A stretch of DNA of 64,000 nt from Uranotaenia lowii. Taxonomy: Eukaryota; Arthropoda; Insecta; Diptera; Culicidae. Position 1 is the stretch's first letter; each line of letters starts with the position of its first letter. The notes under the pieces were generated by a model, which had not been told where the DNA came from, did not search any database, and saw only the letters and a program-made list of their open reading frames with translations. This document shows positions 11,300-22,405 of this stretch, one piece after another. The position numbers were made by a program, and so were the translations under genes. The stretch covers positions 422,164,304 to 422,228,303 of the forward strand of contig NC_073692.1 of the NCBI RefSeq assembly GCF_029784155.1, given 5' to 3'.

Positions 11300-13870
11300 T
11301 AACCATTACCCTATACCACACAATGTTATCCTTGCCCTGCTCTGATGGACACCAACGAAGGAGCAAACTAGAGCTAGAGTTGGAGCACAAAAAAAGGTAC
11401 AGCCAAGCTAAGCATTCGAACGAGCCCCGCGGGGTAGGAAAATCGGTTTGTTTACGTGAATATGTGTATGTGGTGCGGCACAGATGGAAGCACACCAGCT
11501 CACGAAACGAAAAAAAAAACAGTTTGGAAAACCAATATAACGCATACGTGGCGATCCATTTCATCCCCCCTTTCCTGGCACATCCAACGCTTTCCTTTCC
11601 AACACATCGATATAACCGATCTTCATCACCGCTGCCGTTCGCCATTTTCCATACATATTTTCCAACCTAAGAATTTGCCGAGTTGTGCCATTAAAACGAT
11701 TGTTGTTGTTAGGCGGTCGGTTTGTCCGGTTTTTGGTCCTGACAGGAACCCCGGTCTGGAGAAAAGGGATGAATGGCGCGGAAGGAATGATATGGCTTCG
11801 GAAAAAGACATGCGTTTGTTCCGGTCCACTGAAACTAGGCCAGTGGTGGACAGAATCGGGCGTGAGTAGATTTCATACTGAAGCTTGGTTCGGGCTCGTG
11901 TGGGATGGTAAGGTGAATGGGTGTTTGTGTGTGTGGGATTTAGTTTGTTTTTTTTTTTGCAGCTAGATTGAAACGTGAAAAATAGTAGCACAAAGATAGA
12001 GGATAGGTTCGGTGATATGTTTGCCATCAGAAAGATTGTTAGCTTTAAGTTCATAGTGCTATGAAGTGGGTACACGTTTTGTTTGGGAAATAAAATTTCA
12101 TATTTGTACATTGATTCATTTTTAAAAACTTTCCACGTAGAAAAAAACGGCTGTTTTTCAAATTCATTACAGAATTTTAAAAGTATAAAATTTTAAGTTA
12201 TAATCTGAACCCGATCCAGAACCAGAAGATATGTATAGAATAGTCTTATGAACTGACGACTTAAAACGTTTTTGGGCATAGCATCAATTTGAAGTTCAAA
12301 TTTTACTCTTTTGAAAAGCAATTTGTTTTCCATGCTTTTATTTAATGGTTCTAAGAATTCAGAGAGACCCAACTATACTCAACAACTGATAGCATCCATA
12401 CCAAAATCTAATAATAAACCCAAACACAATTATGGATCTCATCTTTACCTTACTCATAACAATCTCGAAACGTCTGCTTGCATAAATTACAATCAGTAGA
12501 AGGATATCAAATAATGATAAGGTGTGACGAAATCAACCGAAAAGTTTAACTACATTCTTAGGAAAACTTCAACCCTCTCGTCTATCACCTCCAAAGATTT
12601 CAAACTTCCCCTTTCTGACAGTCATTTACAAAACGTTCCCTGCAACCCCAACAAATCGTATAGGGTGTTGAAAGTTTAATCTTCTATTTGCTTTAATTAA
12701 CGGCAGAGTTTTGGAAATTGGAACTAATTTTCCCGACACTCTTCTACCCTTGCTTTGTTCAGTCAGCCTCAGCCATAATCGAAAACGCTTCCTGAAAGCT
12801 GAAAAGTTATCCAATAAACACGCACGTACCTTGCCCCAAATCGTGGTGGCGGTGTGTGCGATGGAAGTTTAGGGCTTAAAATTGAAACAGGAAAAGCAAA
12901 AAGTGGAAAGTGCGTGAATTTTATTTTTCGTGACAGTCAGTGTGTGAAGCCTGTTTTCTTCTAAGGTTATCAGTGTTCGAAGGTTGGAAGTGCAGATGGA
13001 AGAAATGAGACCTCCCACACCTCCCACAAACCTCCTGCATCAGTTCTAGAATTAACAAAAACAGAACCATTAATTTTTAATGAGCACTTTACAAAAATGG
13101 TAATGACTGCTGCCGTTTGGCTTTTGAGCTTCCAAACGTTCGACTGACTGAAGTTGGAGTTGGAGTGTTCTTGGAGAATATTTCCAAGGCAGAATACATA
13201 AATGAGGGGGCTGCGTGGCGAATTAAAATTTAACTTGAAGTCGGTCCCGGGGGGAGATTTGTTTGTTTGCCAACAAACGTCGCAACGTGATACACAATCT
13301 CCGCCGACAGTCACGGTGCGGTTAATTAGTGTTTCCAGTCGCGCTTCGTTAAAGGGGTGAAATTTGACACATTTTCCCCGAGACGAAAACGATACTCGGC
13401 GAGGAAAGCGGGGAACTTTTGGGGTGGAAAATTTCATTCCACCTTGTAATTTGGACAACAAAGTTGCATCGTCTTGCGGAAAAGTAAGATTAAAGCACCG
13501 TGTGCTATCTTTAGCACCGTAACGAGAACGAGAAACCTCAAGTCTTCCTTCAAGCTGGCTTTAGTTCCATCTTGCAGATTCTTCATATTGGAAGAAGCAC
13601 GCTGCAGCTAGTCTATAAGGAAGAAGTAGTAGTTCATCGAAGATGCTGTTGTTGTTTTGGAACCACTCGCTGGCTGCTGCTATCTTGTCATGCAGAGCAG
13701 CCAAGATGAGAGGCAAATTGCTGATTCATTATTAACCACCATCAATCCACTTCTGTTGCGTTTCTTCCAGCCAGGCAGCAGCCAAGTAGAATGGAAGTCC
13801 TAGAAGCTCTCCTAGAAATCTTGCAGCCGGGAGCTCCTCTTGACTTGCTCCTAGCAAACGGTGATTGAAT
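11300..13870. other. Less AT-rich unique islands, no gene assigned
   Basis: Two islands (about 11300-11960 and 12830-13870) are richer in GC than their surroundings and look unique. Several overlapping short frames run on both strands, but none shows a recognisable domain or paired splice sites. They could be conserved noncoding DNA or unrecognised exons. Confidence 0.4.
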
Positions 13871-14192
13871 TTTATGAATCCTATCTTTAATGGGAAAATT
13901 CTTCTTTAGAAATCCGAAAATTTTATTCTATAAGACCTTTTTGCTGTAAAATTTGGCAATGGTTTAACAAATACAAAAAATGACGAGGCAAAAATAATTT
14001 GAAAAAAAAAATCAAAAAATAAATGACGCGAAATTAATTAAAAGCACCGTAAAATGGTTTACCATCACAAAGCAATACCAACAGAATAAAAAATACAATA
14101 TTTGTAAAATTTTCAGAAAATGAACAAGAAATTATAAAATAAATCAGAATTCAATCAAAAATAACGAAAATAACAAACATGCCATAAAAGCC

Positions 14193-17018
14193 AAAAATGA
14201 CAAAAATGACAAAAATGACAAAAATGACAAAAATGACAAAAATGACAGACAAAAATGACAAAAATGACAAAAATTACAAAAATTACAAAAATTACAAAAA
14301 TGACAAAAATGACAAAAATGACAAAAATGACAAAAATGACAAAAATGACAAAAATGACAAAAATGACAAAAATGACAAAAATGACAAAAATGACAAAAAT
14401 GACAAAAATGACAAAAATGACAAAAATGACAAAAATGACAAAAATGACAAAAATGACAAAAATGACAAAAATGACAAAAATGACAAAAATGACAAAAATG
14501 ACAAAAATGACAAAAATGACAAAAATGACAAAAATGACAAAAATGACAAAAATGACAAAAATGACAAAAATGACAAAAATGACAAAAATGACAAAAATGA
14601 CAAAAATGACAAAAATGACAAAAATGACAAAAATGACAAAAATGACAAAAATGACAAAAATGACAAAAATGACAAAAATGACAAAAATGACAAAAATGAC
14701 AAAAATGACAAAAATGACAAAAATGACAAAAATGACAAAAATGACAAAAATGACAAAAATGACAAAAATGACAAAAATGACAAAAATGACAAAAATGACA
14801 AAAATGACAAAAATGACAAAAATGACAAAAATGACAAAAATGACAAAAATGACAAAAATGACAAAAATGACAAAAATGACAAAAATGACAAAAATGACAA
14901 AAATGACAAAAATGACAAAAATGACAAAAATGACAAAAATGACAAAAATGACAAAAATGACAAAAATGACAAAAATGACAAAAATGACAAAAATGACAAA
15001 AATGACAAAAATGACAAAAATGACAAAAATGACAAAAATGACAAAAATGACAAAAATGACAAAAATGACAAAAATGACAAAAATGACAAAAATGACAAAA
15101 ATGACAAAAATGACAAAAATGACAAAAATGACAAAAATGACAAAAATGACAAAAATGACAAAAATGACAAAAATGACAAAAATGACAAAAATGACAAAAA
15201 ATGACAAAAATGACAAAAATGACAAAAATGACAAAAATGACAAAAATGACAAAAATGACAAAAATGACAAAAATGACAAAAATGACAAAAATGACAAAAA
15301 TGACAAAAATGACAAAAATGACAAAAATGACAAAAATGACAAAAATGACAAAAATGACAAAAATGACAAAAATGACAAAAATGACAAAAATGACAAAAAT
15401 GACAAAAATGACAAAAATGACAAAAATGACAAAAATGACAAAAATGACAAAAATGACAAAAATGACAAAAATGACAAAAATGACAAAAATGACAAAAATG
15501 ACAAAATGACAAAAATGACAAAAATGACAAAAATGACAAAAATGACAAAAATGACAAAAATGACAAAAATGAAACAAAATGACAAAAAAAAATGACAAAA
15601 AAAATGACAAAAAAAATGACAAAAAAAATGACAAAAATGACAAAAATGACAAAAATGACAAAAATGACAAAAATGACAAAAATGACAAAAATGACAAAAA
15701 TGACAAAAATGACAAAAATGACAAAAATGACAAAAATGACAAAAATGACAAAAATGACAAAAATGACAAAAATGACAAAAATGACAAAAATGACAAAAAT
15801 GACAAAAATGACAAAAATGACAAAAATGACAAAAATGACAAAAATGACAAAAATGACAAAAATGACAAAAATGACAAAAATGACAAAAATGACAAAAATG
15901 ACAAAAATGACAAAAATGACAAAAATGACAAAAATGACAAAAATGACAAAAATGACAAAAATGACAAAAATGACAAAAATGACAAAAATGACAAAAATGA
16001 CAAAAATGACAAAAATGACAAAAATGACAAAAATGACAAAAATGACAAAAATGACAAAAATGACAAAAATGACAAAAATGACAAAAATGACAAAAATGAC
16101 AAAAATGACAAAAATGACAAAAATGACAAAAATGACAAAAATGACAAAAATGACAAAAATGACAAAAATGACAAAAATGACAAAAATGACAAAAATGACA
16201 AAAATGACAAAAATGACAAAAATGACAAAAATGACAAAAATGACAAAAATGACAAAAATGACAAAAATGACAAAAATGACAAAAATGACAAAAATGACAA
16301 AAATGACAAAAATGACAAAAATGACAAAAATGACAAAAATGACAAAAATGACAAAAATGACAAAAATGACAAAAATGACAAAAATGACAAAAATGACAAA
16401 AATGACAAAAATGACAAAAATGACAAAAATGACAAAAATGACAAAAATGACAAAAATGACAAAAATGACAAAAATGACAAAAATGACAACAATGACAAAA
16501 ATGACAAAAATGACAAAAATGACAAAAATGACAAAAATGACAAAAATGACAAAAATGACAAAAATGACAAAAATGACAAAAATGACAAAAATGACAAAAA
16601 TGACAAAAATGACAAAAATGACAAAAATGACAAAAATGACAAAAATGACAAAAATGACAAAAATGACAAAAATGACAAAAATGACAAAAATGACAAAAAT
16701 GACAAAAATGACAAAAATGACAAAAATGACAAAAATGACAAAAATGACAAAAATGACAAAAATGACAAAAATGACAAAAATGACAAAAATGACAAAAATG
16801 ACAAAAATGACAAAAATGACAAAAATGACAAAAATGACAAAAATGACAAAAATGACAAAAATGACAAAAATGACAAAAATGACAAAAATGACAAAAATGA
16901 CAAAAATGACGAAAATGACAAAAATGACAAAAATGACAAAAATGACAAAAATGACAAAAATGACAAAAATAACAAAAATGACAAAAATGACAAAAATTAC
17001 AAAAATTACAAAAATGAC
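14193..17018. repeat. 9-bp satellite (AAAAATGAC)n, about 314 units
   Basis: A 2.83-kb tandem array of the unit AAAAATGAC is almost perfectly homogeneous. Exceptions are an inserted GAC near 14248, AAAAATTAC units near 14270-14298 and again near 16994-17009, one extra A near 15196, one missing A near 15505, a scrambled patch with 8-9 A runs at about 15570-15632, and single changes near 16489, 16911 and 16970. Because the unit is a multiple of 3, five of six frames stay open (MTK, NDK, FVI, LSF and CHF repeats), giving spurious ORFs up to 949 codons. Homogeneity indicates recent expansion; true length may differ from the assembly. Confidence 0.97.
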
Positions 17019-17929
17019 AAACTTGCTGATATACAAACTTTTAAAGTTATTCAAGATCGTATCAATCATAGTTCAAATTTTTCTCAATATTTATGAAATT
17101 CCTATCATTTTCAATCCATAAAATTCCTTTCAAGTGTAAAATATGAATTCTCTTGCATTATTTTCCACAAATCTTGATGTTTTTTACTGTTATTAAACAA
17201 ATAGATACTATTCTATGCAAGAAAAAAGAAATCTGTGATTGATTTTACCAACATTTCCAAATAATTTCAATTTAGGTCACAAAAATTTTAGAATTCAACC
17301 AAGATGAATTAAGTTGTATTAACATTTGATATCTTGAAGTTTTTTTCCTATTTTTAATTTTGTTTGTTTTGTCTAATTTTTGAACATTTTCATGAAGCAT
17401 TTTTGAAAAATCCAAGCTGAACAGAGTGATAACAAATGGTAATTTGGAAATATAAGTAAAATTTAAAAAAATCGTGAAATTTTCTTTGATTTTTTTCAAC
17501 TTAGATCATGACTCAGCGAAGTTAAAATGATGATTAAAAAAAACAAAAAAAAAAAACTGAAAAAATAGGCACCTTTCTTAGTTGAAAAATTCGCTGATTA
17601 ACTACGATGACCATGTGCATTTAAGGTCACTTTTACTAAAGTTATAATAAACCTTTTTATGAACTCAATTTTTTTTAGGAAACCTTATCGAATTTATTGT
17701 TTTTATTTTTTTCACAAATACCGGATTTCCGAAGGATCGGTAAAACTGGCCTCACTAATCTGACTTCATAAACTCTAACATATTCATCCCAAGCAATCAA
17801 AAGTAACATATTTTCTTAAATGAAGGCTTTGAAAGTTATATAGTTGCTGACAAACAAAATCAACTGCCTAATTCCCTTGAGTGAACTTTATGCACTCATT
17901 AATGAACTTGAAAGTTGCAAAAGTAACTA
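17019..17929. other. AT-rich noncoding DNA
   Basis: No gene or clear repeat was found between the satellite and the second copy of the dispersed repeat. Confidence 0.5.
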
Positions 17930-18420
17930 ATATGGACGTTGTTTGTGACTTATTTTGCTCAATTCCCATTTGTGAACTATTTTTATGTGCTCAATAATGA
18001 ACTTTAAAGTTTCAAAAGTGATTCATATGTACGTTGTAAGAAAATCAAGTCACATAAAGGGCGCAAATGTGCTCAAAACGAGATTTACTTAGTCACAAAA
18101 TGTGCATTGAGGTGCTTTCTTCCTGTCTGGCCGGCTGGCTGTCTGGTTGGGCGAGTGCGCCTGCAGGTATGCTACAAGATCATATCCCCACTTCGAGTTT
18201 TAGTTTCAGTTTGAACAACATCTAGGCGTGGTACTGAACATAGTAAATAATATAATCCACAGAAGGTGATATGAACCGATGCTAAGGATGCAGTTGAGAT
18301 AGAGAGAGAATTTTTACTCATTTCACGATTTTTTGGAGGCTGAATTAGAAGGCCGCTTTAGCTTGTAAGTATCAACAAGAACTTAAATTTTGAGCTGCAT
18401 AGAACGTTATTCATATTAAT
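17890..18420. repeat. Dispersed repeat, copy B (internally deleted)
   Basis: This is homologous to 8605-9440. It reads AACAACATCTAGGCGTGGTACTGAACATAG straight across the point where copy A holds about 380 extra bases. GTGG occurs at both edges of that segment in copy A, so loss by short-homology deletion is likely. The first 100 bases are an imperfect tandem duplication of the repeat's start (GAACTTGAAAGTTGCAAAAG at 17904 and GAACTTTAAAGTTTCAAAAG at 18000). Confidence 0.7.
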
Positions 18421-21400
18421 GATGGGTCTGACTAAGCTTTTGTGTACCTTTTTCATGAAACTTTTGGGTACTTGGGATTTTACACAATGATGAAGTTCTT
18501 ATTTTTAAATTTATATCTCAAACGTTTAAATCTTACTTACTAATGTTACAACTGCATCTGTGTAGACTTTTTCAAAAAAAAAATGTGTTTTTACTTGAGA
18601 ATCCTTGAATTTGCATTTCAGAAAACACTTCCTTCTATAATTCAAAACACGAGGAAGCAGATAGCATTAAATCTTAATATTTCATTCAATACCATCTCAG
18701 CTTCCATTGCAACCGAGGAAATGTGGTCGTAGAAAAGCATCCTGTTTCAAGGAAGCGAGCGAGATCCTTTTGCGAGGAGTCAAAATTCAAGCTCCAAATC
18801 GGGAATCAAAACAAATTGGGTGCGAACAAATGACGGGCCGGGATCATCTTTCATTTTAGTCTCCGCTGCTGTGGATTCTAACCTTCTAACCTTGAACGAA
18901 ACTCTTGGTATAGAATGGGAAGAAAAAAAATAGCGCCTCAGATTTCTTTTCGCACTTTCAGGCCATAAACATCGTCGGCCCGACATAGAATGAATCCTGT
19001 AGGTTGGCCGGCTGCTTCCTTATTTTTTTGTTTCTTCTCTGTGTTTTGCCATTTCTTTCTATTTTCCTAGAGTGGTGCTTTATTCTTTTTCACCGCGGGA
19101 GTCAACGATTGACTTGTACTGTAATTTATAATTTCTTCTCATTTTTCATTCCGGCTGACAGGCAGCATCCATTTATCTGAAGGTTTCCGAGGATTTCCTT
19201 TTTAGAGGCTACTGGCTGGCTGACTGGGCCCAATGGATTGCTACTTGGTCTTGAGCTTGGGCTTAGGCATTCCAAGGAGCTGCCACGAGACTCCTACGCG
19301 CGATCTCTACAGGGAGGAACCCCTAGAGAGCAGCTGTAAACAATGCAAGGAATCTCTCTGATGTAACTATTCTGAAAGAACCAAAGGAAAAAAACTCGTG
19401 AATTTAGGCCTCTGGAATCCAAAAATCAAGCTCACTTGCAGCAGCTCTTACTCGGAAGGTCAGTTTATGTACATGTTTCCCTCGTCTTGCTTGGGCTCGA
19501 GCAAATTAGGTACATTGTTTTGGGCACAATTTGCCGAAAATATTTAGGAAACCCGTCGGGCGTTTCAGCCAAAATATTCGGCCAACACGGCTAAGATCCT
19601 TCATTTATTTCTCGTGAAATTCTTCTTAACGAGAGCGTTGATGAACTACTAAACTGGTCGGAGTTTTTTTTTCGCTTCATTCTCAAGCTCAAGCAAAAAT
19701 TGCCAAAGCAACTTGGATAATGGAAGATCATTTGTTTCTGCTTGGTCCATTTTTTTTGTTTTTTACTCCATTCTAAGAGGGATACTAACGGTGGATGAAG
19801 TTGATGATGGTTGAGAAAAATAAGAAACTCGCATTTTGTTCCCTTTTTCCGCCACGCTTGGAGCAAAACAATTGCAAGGCCAAGGTAATCGAGTTAAACC
19901 CGCCGGGCCAAAAAAAAGCAAGTTGGCTTATTGAGAACGTTCTTGAGAGAAAAAAAAGGCACCTTGAGTGAGTGGGAGAAAAAAAAGTGAGAAAATAATC
20001 GACAAATTGGACCATGATTAGGTGCTGTTGGTCCTAATCGGCGATCATTTCAGGGAAGATTGGCCATGGGAATTGTAAAGGGTGCTCGCTAATAAGGAAG
20101 TGGAATCATCTGTCGAAAAGCACACAGCTTGAAAAATATCATTTTTTTTTTAATTTTCATTCTGAATGGTTGTATGGATATATTTTTTTGGCAACAATTG
20201 TCATTTGCTAACTAAAAATCTAATCGAATTAAGCCTTAGCACTGTCAAACTAAGCGAGTCATTGATCGAATAACGATGCGCAAAACGGTTAATCACAAAA
20301 TTACTGCAAAATCTTTTGAAAACCCCATCAAATCGTTTCTCATAATGATAATAATAACACCAAACAAGAGCTCAACGAAAGCAGAAAATAGATTGAGAAC
20401 TGTGATGAAACGAGAAATCGATTCGAGAACATCGCGGAAAGCCACCTAACTTAAATGGGGTTATCATTCGATTAACAACGATCTTTCTCAGCGAGAAAAA
20501 ACGCCCATTCAAGTATCGATTCAACCAATTTCTATTGGGGAACATAAAATTCACTCTTAATCTAGCTGTTTGAGTGAGAATGAAATTATTGCAATTACCA
20601 TCGCACCTGGGTTGTTCTAACTGAAGATAGAAATTTCATTATTTCCTGACTCAATGGGAGAACTTCTGATTCTGTGTGAGAGATCTCACATGTTTGTGGA
20701 TATCTTTTGAATAAATATATCAAATTGCATCAATATCAAACATCAAGTTTTTTCATTGAATGAAGGTCATTCCGAGGAAAGTAGATTAAAAAATATTTTT
20801 TTTTTAGAAAACATCTCTACCACAAACTTAGTAGGTATAGAATAATCAGATAAAAATATTTAAAAAAAAAACCTTCAAACTACTGTTAAATATAAAAGTT
20901 CAAAGATCGAATTCAAATAAAGGAAATCAAAATAAAAAAAAAAACCGAAACAAAAGCAAAACATAGTTGAAGATAGAATTCACTACAATCGAACCTCGAA
21001 TAGGCAGAAGTCCGCAGAAATTTATTAAAAAAAAGTACTTGTTATTAGATTCTAGTACCTCGGATTGCATTACAATATTAAAAATTTGGTGAAATATGGT
21101 GAATAATTTTTTTATCAATCATGTGATCATCATTTTTGTGTACGATTAACAGTATTGTTGATATTAGTGAACTTATGATAGAAAAAAAAACTCTTTTTTT
21201 AGAGGAAACTGTGTTTTATCGACAGTTTAAGATTCGAAGGTGACTTGTAAACAAATATTTTCCCTGGACTTATAATTTCAATTCAAAACAAAGATTTATT
21301 ATGGTTATTTCTCAAAATCGGTCGAAAATTCTAAAGGTTATGGTTACTTTACTTTAAAAGTATTTTTTGCATTTTTTGAATAATTTAACGTACCACAGCG

Positions 21401-21423
21401 TACTCATCTTAATTTAGAAAAAA
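18421..21423. other. Noncoding DNA with a less AT-rich island
   Basis: The part from about 18700 to 19570 is less AT-rich and unique-looking, without a domain or splice pair I can defend. The remainder is AT-rich and featureless. Confidence 0.4.
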
Positions 21424-22122
21424 TAAAACATAATAAATCTCACTCGCTCCAAGTTGGAATTGATCATTCTAACCAGAAGGTCAAATGCCAAATTTTAGCA
21501 AGATCTGACTAAAACGAGCAGTTACTCGAGTCTTAAGCGTGAATGCGATTTTAAGGTATTTTGCTAAGAAGGAGCAAAAAATGCTGGTTTTACAATTATA
21601 ACTTTTTTTTCAATGGCCAATTGCGTTTTCAGAATTATTTACTTAAAGCCTAAGCTAAGAAGAATATTTACCTCGAAAGCTGCAACACGATTGGACTGGA
21701 AACAAAACATAATTGCGGATAAAAGATTTTATTTTGGCCGCAAATTGTACGCAATAAGTACATTTTACTCTTTGCGTTTTTTACGACAATTTGCGGCCAA
21801 AATACAATCTTTGAACAGCAATAGCTTTTTTGTAATAAGTTCAATTTTGTTGCAGTCTTGCGATGAAAGATTTGTTCTATTTTAGGCTTTAAGATATTTA
21901 TTCATGAAAGGCAGTCGGCCAATGAAGAAAAAAATTATCAATGGAAAACCAGTATTTTTTGTTCCTCCCGAGCAAAATATCTTAAAACAGCATTCACGCT
22001 AGAGACTCGAGCCACTCTCCTAATGATAAGATCTTTCTGAAATATGACATTAAACTTTCTGGGAAGATAATTATCAATTTTAAATTGAAGGGAAGTAAAT
22101 TGAGTGATTTATCATGTTTAAT
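21424..22122. mobile_element. Foldback MITE (about 700 bp, inverted halves)
   Basis: The two halves are inverted copies. AACATAATAAATC near 21429 matches inverted GATTTATCATGTT near 22106. CTCGAGTCTTAAGCGTGAATG near 21525 matches the inverted block CATTCACGCTAGAGACTCGAG near 21991. AGGAGCAAAAAATGCTGG near 21571 matches the inverted block near 21950. The centre holds a perfect 18-bp stem, ATTTTGGCCGCAAATTGT at 21731-21748 and its inverse at 21786-21803. No TSD was resolved and no protein is encoded. Confidence 0.75.
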
Positions 22123-22299
22123 TCATCCTATATTGAGGTTAGTAGAATTTTTCTGAATTTTTCAGATTTTATCAGAATATATCAAAAACTATCCAGAATG
22201 ACCAAAATTATCTTAATTATTTAAAAATTTTCAGATTTTTTCAAAATTCTTCAAAATTTATCATTTTGAATTTTGCCAAAACGTTTGTGGTAGAGTGTC

Positions 22300-22398
22300 C
22301 GTCCCGGGATTTCCAGGGCGGGAATTCCCGAGAATTTGAAAAATTCGGGAATTCCCGATTCCCGGGAATCATAGTTTCATTCCCGGAAATTCCCGACA
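22300..22398. other. Cluster of GGGAATTCCC palindromes (kB-like sites)
   Basis: GGGAATTCCC occurs at 22320-22329 and 22347-22356, GGAAATTCCC at 22385-22394 and GGGATTTCCA at 22306-22315, with CCCGGGAAT between. All four fit the NF-kB/Rel consensus. The density could equally reflect a decayed GC-rich tandem repeat; function is not shown. Confidence 0.6.
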
Positions 22399-22405
22399 TG
22401 TATGA

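Noticed and set aside
11229..12111. Overlapping frames of 93-161 codons on both strands
   Set aside because: No recognisable domain, no paired splice sites, mutual overlap on opposite strands, low-complexity translation.
12970..13461. 163-codon minus-strand frame
   Set aside because: No motif or splice context; composition of the island alone can keep such a frame open.
14193..17018. CRISPR-like regular repeat
   Set aside because: There are no unique spacers; the unit is a 9-bp tandem satellite in eukaryotic DNA.
14144..17121. Very long open frames (up to 949 codons) of LSF, CHF, FVI, MTK or NDK repeats
   Set aside because: They are a direct consequence of a 9-bp tandem unit leaving five of six frames open; there is no domain, composition shift or start context of a gene.
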